This document shows, one piece after another, positions 7,862 to 16,329 of a stretch of DNA of 51,883 nt. A program made the position numbers and the translations under genes. Positions within the stretch are counted from its first letter, which is position 1. Every line of letters starts with the position of its first letter. Source of the DNA: Candidatus Eremiobacter antarcticus (GTDB lineage Bacteria > Vulcanimicrobiota > Vulcanimicrobiia > Eremiobacterales > Eremiobacteraceae); the NCBI GenBank assembly GCA_003244105.1, contig QHBK01000001.1, positions 1 through 51,883 of the forward strand, read 5' to 3'. The notes below the pieces were generated by a model. The model did not search any database. It saw nothing but the letters and a program-made list of their open reading frames with translations, and had not been told where the DNA came from.

Positions 7862-8406
7862 GTTTGCGGATGCTCCTTCAGCCACTCATGAACTTTGCTC
7901 ACGTTTGTGAGCGGGCTCCAGTCGAACACGCTGTATCGTACCGTGCCGTCGCGCGCGATGACAAAGGTCATCCGCTTGTCGAGCGCCATCTTGCCGACGC
8001 CTATCACCGCTCCATATGCCTTCGCTATGCTCTTATCGGGATCGCTGACGAACCGCTGCGGCGCCCGACTCTGACTTTGAAACGCTGCCAGCACCTTGAT
8101 GTCGTCGGGCGAGATGCCCACGACTTCAGCGCCGAGCTTGTGAAAATCCGCCAACCTGGCGGCATACGCTTTCGCTTCGATCGTTCAGCCCTGGGTGAAG
8201 GCCTTGGGAAAGAAGTACAAGACGATCGCCCCCTTTGAGAGAGCGCTGCTGAGGCGAAAGCTCTCAGTTTTCCCCGCCAGCGTCGACGTGGCGTTCACGG
8301 CCGGCGCTTTGTCGCCGATGGACAACGCCGCCGCCTGCATGGCCGTCAGCGGCATCGCAAGCAATCCGAGCGCGGCCGCCCCGACATATCTCCATAATGG
8401 TTTCAT
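7858..8406 (-). CDS. Exported selenocysteine peroxiredoxin (PrxQ/BCP-like), UGA read as Sec
   Basis: 182 residues if the TGA at 8185-8187 is decoded. ATG 8406 has AGGAAGG upstream. A signal peptide (YVGAAALGLLAMPLTAMQAAA) is followed by the peroxiredoxin fold: IGDKAPAVNATSTL, then IVLYFFPKAFTQG-U-TIEA, where family members have FYPKxxTPGCTxE. The UGA is exactly at the peroxidatic Cys (residue 74). Downstream the same frame continues the fold without interruption (LGAEVVGISPDD, RFVSDPDKSIAKAYGA, MTFVIARDGTVRYSVFDW). The second PrxQ cysteine, five residues on, is Lys here, so it would act as a 1-Sec enzyme needing an external thiol. The next gene, a TlpA-like thioredoxin, overlaps by 4 bases. 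The alternative is a nonsense mutation; the hairpin after UGA argues against it. Confidence 0.8.
8146..8187 (-). promoter_or_regulatory. Candidate bacterial SECIS element with its UGA codon
   Basis: In the mRNA the UGA (8187-8185) is followed by a hairpin CCGCC-AGGUU-GGCGG (8162-8148). With one bulged G, two further A-U pairs extend the stem. The apical GG lies 28 nt after the UGA, within the range known for bacterial SECIS elements. The loop has G in the first positions followed by U, as SelB recognition requires. The fold was derived by eye, without energy calculation. Confidence 0.65.
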
Positions 8407-8446
8407 GTTGCTGCCTTCCTATCGCGCCCCGCTTGACAGCATTCAA

Positions 8447-9601
8447 TCAGTGGATGAGCGGACCTGTCTGCACGACCTCAAAAGCGCTTGCCGGTACGGT
8501 CTTGAGTTGGTTCAAGTCGTTGTCGTTCCAACTGGCGTTGGTCTCGCCGCTGATGAACCAGTCGGAGCCGTTATCGGCGACCAACATGCCGTATTTCTTC
8601 AACGCGACCAGCACCACTTTGGACTCGCCGGTGAAGCTTGAGATATCAAAGCTCGCCTTCAGACGGACGCGCAGGCCCATCGGCGGATCGTTGGCGTCGA
8701 GCGAAGAGCTGGCATAGTGGGTCGCGGGATGGATAAACGCCTTCTGGGTCCGATTCACGGTGAACCGCAGCGCGTGAAAGATCGCGCCTTGCTGCACTTC
8801 GTACAAGCGCGCGAGTCCCGGAAAAATCGGCAACCCGGCAGCGTCTGCGGACGTCCAGTAGTTCGGACGCAGCGCATCCGAGTTGAGGTGAAAGATCGCT
8901 CCGGCGCCTGCGTTCCAGCCGGGCCCGACGTAGTATGACGAGTACGTCTCGTACAGCACGCAGTTGTCGCGATCGATGACCAGAACGTGGCGATCGCCAG
9001 TAGAGCCCGCACCCCCCTCGACGGGAGCATTCGACGGGAACGGATACGGACCGGGATCGCTCTCGTCGGCGTAGGTGAACTGCATGGGTACTTTGGCCTG
9101 GCTACCTGGCACGGTGATATAAGGAATCCCATAGGTGGGATTCGACCCGAAGTCTGGGTGCAAATGCGTCGTCGCCCCGTTCATGTGGGCCATGTAGTTG
9201 GCGGAATTCAAATCGACCGGAAGTTGCGAGACATCTTGATTCCAGGGATTGTCGGCCGGGAAGACTGCACAGCCGGCGATCATGGCTTGGCCTCCGGGCG
9301 AGCTCGGCGTGGGCGTGGGAGCCGGTGTGGCCGTGGGGACCGGCGTCGCACTCGGTGCGGGCGTTGGCGTCGTCGTGCTAGGAATGGGCGTCGGGGACGG
9401 GTGCCTTCTGCGGGTTGGCTCTGAGCTCGCGGTTGAGCTGGAGGTGGGCAGCGCGGACGCGCCGACCGCGGGGGATGCGTTGGCGTTCGGCACCGGGTTC
9501 AGACCGAAGCCGGACGGCCCGGAAATTCCGGACCCTCCCCCCGCGCATGCCGTCAGAAAAAGCGCGACACTTGCCAGCGCGGAGAACATACGAATAGCCA
9601 T
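8447..9601 (-). CDS. Large lipoprotein with Pro/Thr linker
   Basis: 384 residues. A signal peptide ends in a lipobox, LFLTAC, with Cys at about residue 19. It is followed by a Gly/Ser spacer and a long low-complexity linker of PTP, PTPAP and TATPAP units to about residue 103. The globular part begins CAVFPADNPWNQDVSQLPVDL and contains MNGATTHLHPDFGSNPTYGIP, VLVIDRDNCVLYETYSSYY and a closing SDWFISGETNASWNDNDL. I know similar secreted proteins of unknown function from soil bacteria, but no catalytic residues can be named. It lies immediately upstream of the peroxiredoxin on the same strand. Confidence 0.75.
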   Translation of the reverse strand: MAIRMFSALASVALFLTACAGGGSGISGPSGFGLNPVPNANASPAVGASALPTSSSTASSEPTRRRHPSPTPIPSTTTPTPAPSATPVPTATPAPTPTPSSPGGQAMIAGCAVFPADNPWNQDVSQLPVDLNSANYMAHMNGATTHLHPDFGSNPTYGIPYITVPGSQAKVPMQFTYADESDPGPYPFPSNAPVEGGAGSTGDRHVLVIDRDNCVLYETYSSYYVGPGWNAGAGAIFHLNSDALRPNYWTSADAAGLPIFPGLARLYEVQQGAIFHALRFTVNRTQKAFIHPATHYASSSLDANDPPMGLRVRLKASFDISSFTGESKVVLVALKKYGMLVADNGSDWFISGETNASWNDNDLNQLKTVPASAFEVVQTGPLIH

Positions 9602-9682
9602 AGTACTTGGGTCGGCCGGCGAGAGGGTTTGTCCTTTGCCACGCGCCGAATTGCGACGACCGACACACGATAAGAGGCGCTG

Positions 9683-12600
9683 TTAGAACGCGGCGGGCTC
9701 CCGCAGCGCAGCTACCGCTTCTTCATCCGGCTCGACTGCGACCTCGAGCTGGCGCTTGAGGTGCCGCTCGTGATAGCGCTCCATCCAACCGACGAACCAG
9801 ACGTAGATCACCGGCACGAGGAACAGCGTGAGCAGCAACGAGCTCATCAAGCCTCCGATGATCACGGTGCCGATCGATTTGCGGAACTCGGCGCCCTCGG
9901 TGATGCCCGCCGCCAGCGGCAGCATGCCGAAGATCATGGACATCGTCGTCATGACGATCGGCCGGAAGCGGATGGCAGCCGACTCACGCATGGCGTCAGC
10001 GACCGACAGGCCGCGCGTGCGCATGGTGTTGGCGTAGTCCACGAGCAAGATGCCGTTCTTCGCCACAAGGCCGGTCAGCATCACGATGCCGAGCATCGAG
10101 AAAATGTTGAGCGTCTGGCCCTGGAAGTAGCGCACATCCGGGAACGCCTTGTGCAGCAGGTTGACAATGGTGAGCAGCGTCGAGACGCCGATGAACGCGA
10201 GCGGCACCGAGAACATGATGATGAACGGCGTGAGGTAGCTGCGGTACAAGATCACGAGCAGCATGTAGATCAACAAAAACGACGTCAGAAGCGCGATCCC
10301 GATTTTCTGCATGGAATCGGCCAGCAGCTGGCTGTCGCTGCCTTCTTGCGTTTTCAGGCTGACGCCGTCGGGCAAGAACGTGGGTGATTTTAGGGCGGCA
10401 TCGACGGCGCTCGTGATGCGGCTGATCGGCGCGCCGTTCTTCGTATCCGCGCTCACCGACACGATGCGCTGGCGGTCCTCGCGGTTGAGCTGCGTGGGCT
10501 CGCTCATCCACGTGAACGAGGCCACGGATGCCAGTGGGACGAGATTGCCGTTGTTCGAGCGGACGGCTACGGTGCGCAGCTGCTGCTCTTGGTTGCGCGT
10601 TTCAGCCGGCAGCTGCACGTAAGCGTTGACCAGACCTTCGGGCATGCGCACCTTGGTGGCGATCACTCCGCCGATGGACGCACGCGCCGTTTCCGCCGCT
10701 GCTTGGGGCGAAACACCAAGCAGCGCCGTGCGATTCCGATCGATGTCGATCTCCATCCGCGAGCCCGCGATCTGGGTGCTCGTCTTCACGTTGCCCGCGT
10801 CGGGGTTCTGCGCGATGAACGCACGGAGCTTCTCGGCTCCTTTTTCAACGGCTTCGCTCGATGAGCCCGTCAGCGTGTATTGGATGGGGGCCTGCCCGCC
10901 GTTCTGACCATGCGCCGCCTCAATACGTCCGCCCGGAACGAGATAGCCGAGCTTCTGCGCATCCGTGATGACCTTGTCTTCGTTGTGGCGCTTCGCCTGA
11001 TTCAGCGTGACGAATATCTCGCCCACATGGCCCCCGCGCACTCCGCTCTTATGACCGGCTGTGGCGTTGACGCTCTCAACGCCGTCCATCTTCTGCAGCG
11101 CGCGCTCGAGCCGTACGATGCCGGCGGCGGTCGTGCCGATGGGCGTCCCGGGGGGATAGGTCACATTGATGATGGCGAAGCCCCAGTCCGTCGTGGGCTG
11201 GAACTCGAACGGGATGATCTGCAACGCGACTGGGACGAACGAAGCCAGCACGAGCGTCAGCGAACCGACGACGACGATCCACGGGTGCGCCAAGGCCTTT
11301 GGGAAACCGCCGTCGTGATACGCGCGGCGCAGTTGCTCGAAGCGGTCGGCAAACCAGTTGACAAAAGCGTTGAAGAAGCGCGCGATTTTCGACCCGGAGC
11401 GGGAATCCAGCGGCGTATGCGCCGGCCGCGGACGGCGCAGCAGCGCCCACTTGGCAGCCAAAAGCGGCGTCAGCGTGAACGATACGAGCAACGAGAACAT
11501 CGTGGCGACGACGATGACCAGGCCGAACTCGTGCAAGAACTCGCCGACGATCCCCGACATGAACCCGATGGGGGCGAACACGACGACGTCGACGAGCGTG
11601 ATCGCGATGGCCGCGTTGCCGATTTCCGTGCGCCCGTCTATGGCCGCCTCGTCAGGAGATTTGCCCATCTGCCTGTGCCGGGTGATGTTTTCAATCACGA
11701 CGATGGAGTCGTCGACCAAAATGCCGACCGTGAGCGACAGCCCCATGAGCGACAGCACGTCGACCGTGAACCCGAGCGTCCACATGACGAAGAACGTTGC
11801 CAGAATCGAGGCGGGAATCGCGATCATGACGACGAGCGCGCTGCGCCAGATGTGCAAGAACAGCAGCAAAACAATGGCGGTCAGCAGGATGCCTTCGAAG
11901 AGGTTTTCGAGCACGCCCTTGATCGAGTCGTGCATGAAGGTGTAGTCAGCCTGCAGCTCCTTGAAATGCAGCTGCGGATATTTCTTTGCGAGCTTCTTGA
12001 ACTCGGCGCGCACGGCGACGGTGGTGTTCTTCGTGTCGCTGTTCGCGTCACGAACGACTTGCAAGATGACGCCGTTGGTGGCGTTGTATGTGGAAATGCT
12101 GCGGCGGTCGGCGTACCCATCGACGACCCGCGCGACATCGCCGACCTTGACTTGACCGTTGCTGCCGCCCGGAATGCTCAGCGGGAGAAAAGAAATCTCA
12201 CGGGGGTCGCGGATGTCCGCGCGCACGCCAACCGTCGATTCCCGGAATGATTGATCGAGCCGCCCGCCCGGCAAGCTGACGTTCCCCTGACCGACTGCTG
12301 CATCGATGTCCAGCAGCGTGCCCCCGATAGACTGCAGTTTGCCCAGATCCGGTTCAACCGTGATTTGCCTGATGAACAGGCCGCCGGCGGACGCGCCGCC
12401 GACACCTTTGACCGCCCGCAGGTCCGGAATGACCTCGTTGTTGATGATGCTCGACAAAGCGCTGGGCGAAAGACCGGGACCGCTCACCGCCTCGATGATG
12501 ACGGGATCACCGGAGGTATCGTTCTTTGAGATTTGGGGCGGGTCCAAATCGGAAGGCAAGTTGATGCGCGCGGCATCGACCGCTTGCTGAACGTCCGTAG

Positions 12601-12913
12601 CCGCGAAATTGACATCGGTCCCGAGCTTGAACTCGACGTCCATGAACGCGATTCCGTCTTCGATGGTGGTGCTGACGTGGTTGACGTGCGAAACGTCCTG
12701 CAGCTGATCCTCGATGGGGCGGACGATGAGCCGTTCCATCTCTTCCGGGCTGGCGCCGGGATAGCCCGCGACCACGCTGACGTCGGGGAACTGGACGCTC
12801 GGGTTGATGTTTTGCCCCATCGTCCGGTACGCGATGATGCCGAATACCGCCACCGCCAAAAAGAATAGCGTGACGATAGTGGGATTCTTAATAGAAAAAC
12901 GCGTCAACCACAT
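9683..12913 (-). CDS. RND-family efflux transporter (HAE1/AcrB-like)
   Basis: 1076 residues, the usual length. The N-terminus is FSIKNPTIVTLFFLAVAVFGIIAYRTMG (TM1). Two large periplasmic loops and twelve membrane segments in the standard 1+6+5 layout follow. TM4 carries the proton-relay aspartates in GILVDDSIVVIENI. The second half contains MLTGLVAKNGILLVDYAN and IRFRPIVMTTMSMIFGMLPLA. These are hallmarks of hydrophobe/amphiphile exporters. No membrane-fusion protein or outer-membrane factor gene is adjacent, so partners must be encoded elsewhere. The ATG lies 7 nt after a TATAAT box, suggesting a leaderless mRNA; a palindrome covers the upstream promoter region. Confidence 0.93.
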   Translation of the reverse strand: MWLTRFSIKNPTIVTLFFLAVAVFGIIAYRTMGQNINPSVQFPDVSVVAGYPGASPEEMERLIVRPIEDQLQDVSHVNHVSTTIEDGIAFMDVEFKLGTDVNFAATDVQQAVDAARINLPSDLDPPQISKNDTSGDPVIIEAVSGPGLSPSALSSIINNEVIPDLRAVKGVGGASAGGLFIRQITVEPDLGKLQSIGGTLLDIDAAVGQGNVSLPGGRLDQSFRESTVGVRADIRDPREISFLPLSIPGGSNGQVKVGDVARVVDGYADRRSISTYNATNGVILQVVRDANSDTKNTTVAVRAEFKKLAKKYPQLHFKELQADYTFMHDSIKGVLENLFEGILLTAIVLLLFLHIWRSALVVMIAIPASILATFFVMWTLGFTVDVLSLMGLSLTVGILVDDSIVVIENITRHRQMGKSPDEAAIDGRTEIGNAAIAITLVDVVVFAPIGFMSGIVGEFLHEFGLVIVVATMFSLLVSFTLTPLLAAKWALLRRPRPAHTPLDSRSGSKIARFFNAFVNWFADRFEQLRRAYHDGGFPKALAHPWIVVVGSLTLVLASFVPVALQIIPFEFQPTTDWGFAIINVTYPPGTPIGTTAAGIVRLERALQKMDGVESVNATAGHKSGVRGGHVGEIFVTLNQAKRHNEDKVITDAQKLGYLVPGGRIEAAHGQNGGQAPIQYTLTGSSSEAVEKGAEKLRAFIAQNPDAGNVKTSTQIAGSRMEIDIDRNRTALLGVSPQAAAETARASIGGVIATKVRMPEGLVNAYVQLPAETRNQEQQLRTVAVRSNNGNLVPLASVASFTWMSEPTQLNREDRQRIVSVSADTKNGAPISRITSAVDAALKSPTFLPDGVSLKTQEGSDSQLLADSMQKIGIALLTSFLLIYMLLVILYRSYLTPFIIMFSVPLAFIGVSTLLTIVNLLHKAFPDVRYFQGQTLNIFSMLGIVMLTGLVAKNGILLVDYANTMRTRGLSVADAMRESAAIRFRPIVMTTMSMIFGMLPLAAGITEGAEFRKSIGTVIIGGLMSSLLLTLFLVPVIYVWFVGWMERYHERHLKRQLEVAVEPDEEAVAALREPAAF

Positions 12914-12960
12914 ACGGGGGATTATAGCAAACCAAACATCGATTTGTTACAGCAAATCGA
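12914..12960 (-). promoter_or_regulatory. Promoter and palindromic operator of the RND gene
   Basis: On the minus strand TATAAT (12926-12921) ends 7 nt before the ATG of the RND gene. Upstream, TCGATTTG-N6-CAAATCGA (12939-12960) is a perfect 8-bp inverted repeat overlapping the -35 region. I infer a regulated, leaderless promoter with an operator of the kind bound by TetR- or MarR-type repressors. No good TTGACA is present, which fits activation or a weak promoter. Confidence 0.5.
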
Positions 12961-12996
12961 CGGATGTCGCCTTAAGCCCCCGGCCGCTGTGCGTTC

Positions 12997-13179
12997 TTAG
13001 CTCCCGGGGACCTCGGTTGCAGGGGCTTCGCCGCCCTCGGGCGGTTTATGGGCCGGTGCCTTCAGGTCGTAATCCTGGTCGAGATCCTCGTTGTCAGTCT
13101 GGGGTTGCGGGGGGCCGTCGGGCTTGAAGGGCTCGCCTAAATCGTTCACGGCTTTCTCCGGGGGGTCGTGCAGTGGCAT
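12997..13179 (-). CDS. Small acidic Pro-rich hypothetical protein
   Basis: 60 residues, starting with an ATG immediately after the TAA of the Nramp gene (GGGTAAGAG lies about 5 nt before it). The composition is rich in Asp, Glu and Pro (NEDLDQDYDLKAP; KPPEGGEAPATEVP), with no membrane segment or known domain. It is probably intrinsically disordered. The tight junction with the transporter gene makes translation plausible; function unknown. Confidence 0.4.
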   Translation of the reverse strand: MPLHDPPEKAVNDLGEPFKPDGPPQPQTDNEDLDQDYDLKAPAHKPPEGGEAPATEVPGS

Positions 13180-14532
13180 TTAACTCTTACCCCAGGTGGC
13201 GAACAATCCCACCGCGGCGGCGAACATCACGGCGGTCGTAGCCCATCCCATCAGGTTGATGCCGCGGCCGTTGATGCGGTTGCCCATGATCTTCTTGTTG
13301 TTCGAGATCAGCATAATGAAAAAGAGGAGCACAGGCGCGAGCAGCCCGTTGATGACCGCCGTCCAGTACAGCGCGGCGATGGGATTGATCCCCATGAAGT
13401 TCATCTGCATACCGATCAGCATCGAGGCCGCGATCACCGTATAGAACTGCGGAGCGCGCGTCGGATGCTGACCGAGCCCAAACTTCCACCCGAAGGCCTC
13501 GGAGAGCGCGTAGCCGGCGGAACCGGTGAGTATGGGAACGGCTAAAATGCCTGCTCCGATGAGGCCGATGGCGAGCAAAAGCTCGGAGCCGCGGCCGGCC
13601 AAAGGCTCCAAGGCCTTCGCAGCATCAGCTGCCGATCCAATGGTGTGATGGCCGGCCTTGAACAGCGTGGCCGCCGTCGTGAGTATAATGAAGTACATGA
13701 CCAGGTTGGAGAAAAACATCCCGATGTTGATGTCCCAAGCGGCATACCTCAGCTCCGAATCAGTTGTCCCACGACGCTGCCACAACGCCTTGCGGCCCAT
13801 TTCGACGTCTTCTTCCACTTCTTGATTGGTCTGCCAAAAGAACATATATGGGGAGATGGTCGTGCCGAAGATCGCCATCAGCGTGGTCAGGTACGCGGTC
13901 GTGAAACTGATGTGAGGAACGAACGTGCCGTGCAGCACCTGCGCTGCCGGCGGGTGGGCGAAAAACGCGGCTCCGATATAAGCGAGCAACGCTAAGCTCA
14001 GCCACTTGAAGGTCTTGGCAATCGTGCGATACGAGCCCCATACTTGCAACGCAAGGATACCCAGACCGATCGGAACGATCAGCGATACAATGGGAACTTT
14101 TGGAACCAAGAGATTGACCGCTGCGGCAATCGCGCCTATGTCGGCGCCGGCGTTGATCGTGTTCGCGATGACGAGAGCAAAGATGAGGGGGTAGACGATC
14201 GACGTCGAGTAGTTACGGCGCAACACGCCTGCCAGCCCCATGCCGGTGACGAGCCCGATTTTGGAGCAGATGAATTGCACGGACGCCATCATTGGGAACG
14301 TCAGCAGTGCAGTCCACAGCGTTGAAAAGCCCAGCGTGGCGCCTGCGACTGCGTAGGTGCCGATGCCCGACGGGTCGTCGTCCGACGCGCCGGTTATCAA
14401 CCCCGGCCCCAAAAGTTTTACGACGCGCCTGACCGGATGCGACTCGGCTTCGATGTTGGCTTCGCGCACGCCGATCACACGCGCCGGCTTTACGCTTTCG
14501 AGATCATCCTGATTGGAGAGATCGGGCGGCAT
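13180..14532 (-). CDS. Nramp-family divalent metal transporter homologue
   Basis: About 450 residues from ATG 14532. The frame extends upstream to 14709 but that part crosses a terminator hairpin, so the later start is preferred. Eleven or so membrane segments. The TM1 motif is GPGLITGASDDDPSGIGTYA, where canonical Nramp has DPGN. The TM6 region PYMFFWQTNQEVEEDVEMGR replaces the usual MPH motif. This clade is related to Mn/Fe transporters, but the altered metal site means the substrate may be another divalent ion such as Mg2+; I cannot decide. An acidic small ORF follows. Confidence 0.85.
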   Translation of the reverse strand: MPPDLSNQDDLESVKPARVIGVREANIEAESHPVRRVVKLLGPGLITGASDDDPSGIGTYAVAGATLGFSTLWTALLTFPMMASVQFICSKIGLVTGMGLAGVLRRNYSTSIVYPLIFALVIANTINAGADIGAIAAAVNLLVPKVPIVSLIVPIGLGILALQVWGSYRTIAKTFKWLSLALLAYIGAAFFAHPPAAQVLHGTFVPHISFTTAYLTTLMAIFGTTISPYMFFWQTNQEVEEDVEMGRKALWQRRGTTDSELRYAAWDINIGMFFSNLVMYFIILTTAATLFKAGHHTIGSAADAAKALEPLAGRGSELLLAIGLIGAGILAVPILTGSAGYALSEAFGWKFGLGQHPTRAPQFYTVIAASMLIGMQMNFMGINPIAALYWTAVINGLLAPVLLFFIMLISNNKKIMGNRINGRGINLMGWATTAVMFAAAVGLFATWGKS

Positions 14533-14584
14533 TATCCGGCGCTTTCGCCACGCATTCCAGTCGCGGAGCGTGGAGACTGCTCTA

Positions 14585-14616
14585 TAAAAAAGGGGCGGGC
14601 ATCGCTGCCCGCCCCC
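14585..14616 (-). terminator. Rho-independent terminator after the lmo0937-type gene
   Basis: On the minus strand a 10-bp GC stem (GGGGCGGGCA/TGCCCGCCCC, 14592-14601 with 14606-14615, 4-nt loop) is followed by TTTTTT. It lies 15 bp after the small membrane-protein gene and upstream of the chosen Nramp start. Confidence 0.85.
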
Positions 14617-14629
14617 ACTTGAGGAAGGT

Positions 14630-14785
14630 TCAAATCGTTTTTCGGCCGCTGAGCAAGTTGACGATGAATAAGATGACGGCGATGACGAGCACGATATGGA
14701 TAAGCCCACCGCCTATGTGCATGAGAAAGCCGATGAGCCATAAGACGACTAAGATGACGATGATGGTCCAGAGCATACTTCCCAT
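14630..14785 (-). CDS. lmo0937-family small membrane protein
   Basis: 51 residues from ATG 14785, preceded by GGAGGGT at a good spacing; the ATG at 14815 is the less likely alternative. Two hydrophobic helices separated by a Gly-rich turn (MLWTIIVILVVLWLIGFL; GGGLIHIVLVIAVILFIVNLL) match the lmo0937/DUF5670 pattern. These are small inner-membrane proteins, often stress-associated, of unknown biochemical role. Monocistronic, with its own terminator. Confidence 0.8.
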   Translation of the reverse strand: MGSMLWTIIVILVVLWLIGFLMHIGGGLIHIVLVIAVILFIVNLLSGRKTI

Positions 14786-14918
14786 TGTGACCCTCCACGG
14801 AATGCGTACGGGCATAGGTCCGATTAGATGCTATTTACCCTTTGGGCAGAACGACCAAACGGCTTCCGTGTCCGGCTGACGTCGGGTTGGCCATCCGTCA
14901 AATAGGTAGAAGGTCACA

Positions 14919-16328
14919 GTGCAGCGCAAAGAGTTCGATTTCTGCGTTCTGGGAGCAGGCAGCGCTGGTTTTGCCGCAGCGACGCGCGCGCGAGAGCTTG
15001 GGAAATCCGTTGCCTTCGTCGACGGCACGGGGCCGCTCTCAGGTCTTTGCATCTTGCAAGGCTGCATGCCGGGAAAAACACTGGTGCATGCCGCCGATGT
15101 CGCGCGCACCGTCAGAAACGCCGGTTCTGTGGGGATTGACGTCTCGGGCTACACCTTCAACGTCGCCAGGGTTGTGCACCGCAAACAGTGCGTCATCGAT
15201 GAGTTCGCTCACGACCGCGTCCAAAAGCTTGAAGAATTCCCGATGTTTCGCGGTGCTCCACGGTTCGTCTCGAGCCATGAAGTCACCGTCGGGGATCATG
15301 CGATCGCGGCCAAGAAGTTCCTGATCTCCACCGGCTCGGTGATCAACATAGCTGACATCCCCGGGTTGCGCGAGACGGGGTTCTTGTGCAGCGACGACAT
15401 CCTAGATGCGCAGATCTGCCCCAAAAGCGTTATCATCATGGGCGGAGGGGCAGTGGCAGCGGAGTTGTGCCAATACCTCTTCCAGGCTGGCACCGAGACG
15501 ACAATTTTGCAACGCAGCGCGCACATTCTCTCTTCCGAAGACTCTGACATCGGCGAATGCCTGCGCAGCGTCTTCGAGCGCGACGGCATTCGGGTGGTGA
15601 CCGGGGTGCAGTTCCAACGGGTCGAGTCTTTTGAGGGCCGCAAGCGCGTCCATGCCATCGTCGACGGCGAAGAGCAGTCCTTCGTTGCCGACGAGATCTT
15701 AGCCGCGCTGGGCCGCCGGGCGAACGTCGACAACTTCGGTTTCGAGGACGCTGGCGTTGAGTACACCCGCAACGGCGTCCTCATGAACGAATATCTGCAG
15801 ACGAGCAACCCCGACATCTATGCGGCCGGGGACGTGACCGGGATTTGGCGGCTCTTGCACGTCGCCGTCTACGAAGGAAAGTTGGCCGCTCAAAACGCGT
15901 TTGGCCCAGAAAAACAGCCGGCGCGCTATGACTTGCAGCGGGCCCGGGTGATCTTCAGCTCCCCGCAGGTGGGAATCGTCGGCCTGTCCGAGCGGCGAGC
16001 GCGCGAACAGGGCGTGTGGTACGACAAGGCGACATTTCCGTTTTGCGAGCTCGGGAAAGCCATCGTGATGGATGCGAGGGACGGCTTCGTCAAGATGCTC
16101 TGCGATAAAGAGGGAAAGATTTTGGGGATCACCTACGTCGGGGCGGAAGCTTCCGACTTGATCCATGAAGCCATCGCGCTGCTTTATTTTCACGCCAACA
16201 TCCGCGACGTTCTCGCCATTCCGCACATTCATCCGACCCTGGCTGAGATCCTGACGGCCCCAGCCGAGGAGCTGGCCGCCCGGACGAGCGCTGAGCCGTT
16301 CCAACGCCTCGGCTACGCCTGGGGATAA
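14919..16328 (+). CDS. Dihydrolipoamide dehydrogenase-like FAD/NAD(P) disulfide reductase
   Basis: 469 residues from GTG 14919. FAD-binding DFCVLGAGSAGFAAA starts the protein. The redox-active pair is in GLCILQGCMPGK, keeping the CxxxxC spacing although the usual GGTCVNVGCVPSK is altered. NAD(P) binding: VIIMGGGAVAAELCQYL. A second FAD motif, NPDIYAAGDVTG, is present. The C-terminal interface domain has HIHPTLAEIL, with the catalytic His near the usual Glu. No 2-oxoacid dehydrogenase subunits are nearby, so this is a standalone member of the class I family (mercuric reductase/Lpd-like); the substrate is unknown. The next gene starts 1 base after its stop. Confidence 0.88.
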   Translation: MQRKEFDFCVLGAGSAGFAAATRARELGKSVAFVDGTGPLSGLCILQGCMPGKTLVHAADVARTVRNAGSVGIDVSGYTFNVARVVHRKQCVIDEFAHDRVQKLEEFPMFRGAPRFVSSHEVTVGDHAIAAKKFLISTGSVINIADIPGLRETGFLCSDDILDAQICPKSVIIMGGGAVAAELCQYLFQAGTETTILQRSAHILSSEDSDIGECLRSVFERDGIRVVTGVQFQRVESFEGRKRVHAIVDGEEQSFVADEILAALGRRANVDNFGFEDAGVEYTRNGVLMNEYLQTSNPDIYAAGDVTGIWRLLHVAVYEGKLAAQNAFGPEKQPARYDLQRARVIFSSPQVGIVGLSERRAREQGVWYDKATFPFCELGKAIVMDARDGFVKMLCDKEGKILGITYVGAEASDLIHEAIALLYFHANIRDVLAIPHIHPTLAEILTAPAEELAARTSAEPFQRLGYAWG

Positions 16329-16329
16329 A

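Noticed and set aside
8185-8406. Peroxiredoxin fragment ending at TGA as a separate truncated gene
   Set aside because: The same frame continues the fold on both sides of the TGA with a SECIS-like hairpin, so one selenoprotein is the better reading.
9290-9480. Repetitive DNA that might be a minisatellite
   Set aside because: It encodes the Pro/Thr linker of the lipoprotein and is explained by that.
10880-12250. 456-codon open frame on the + strand opposite the RND gene
   Set aside because: Antisense to a clear RND transporter; the composition (runs of Asp, Glu, Arg, His) is that of a high-GC shadow frame.
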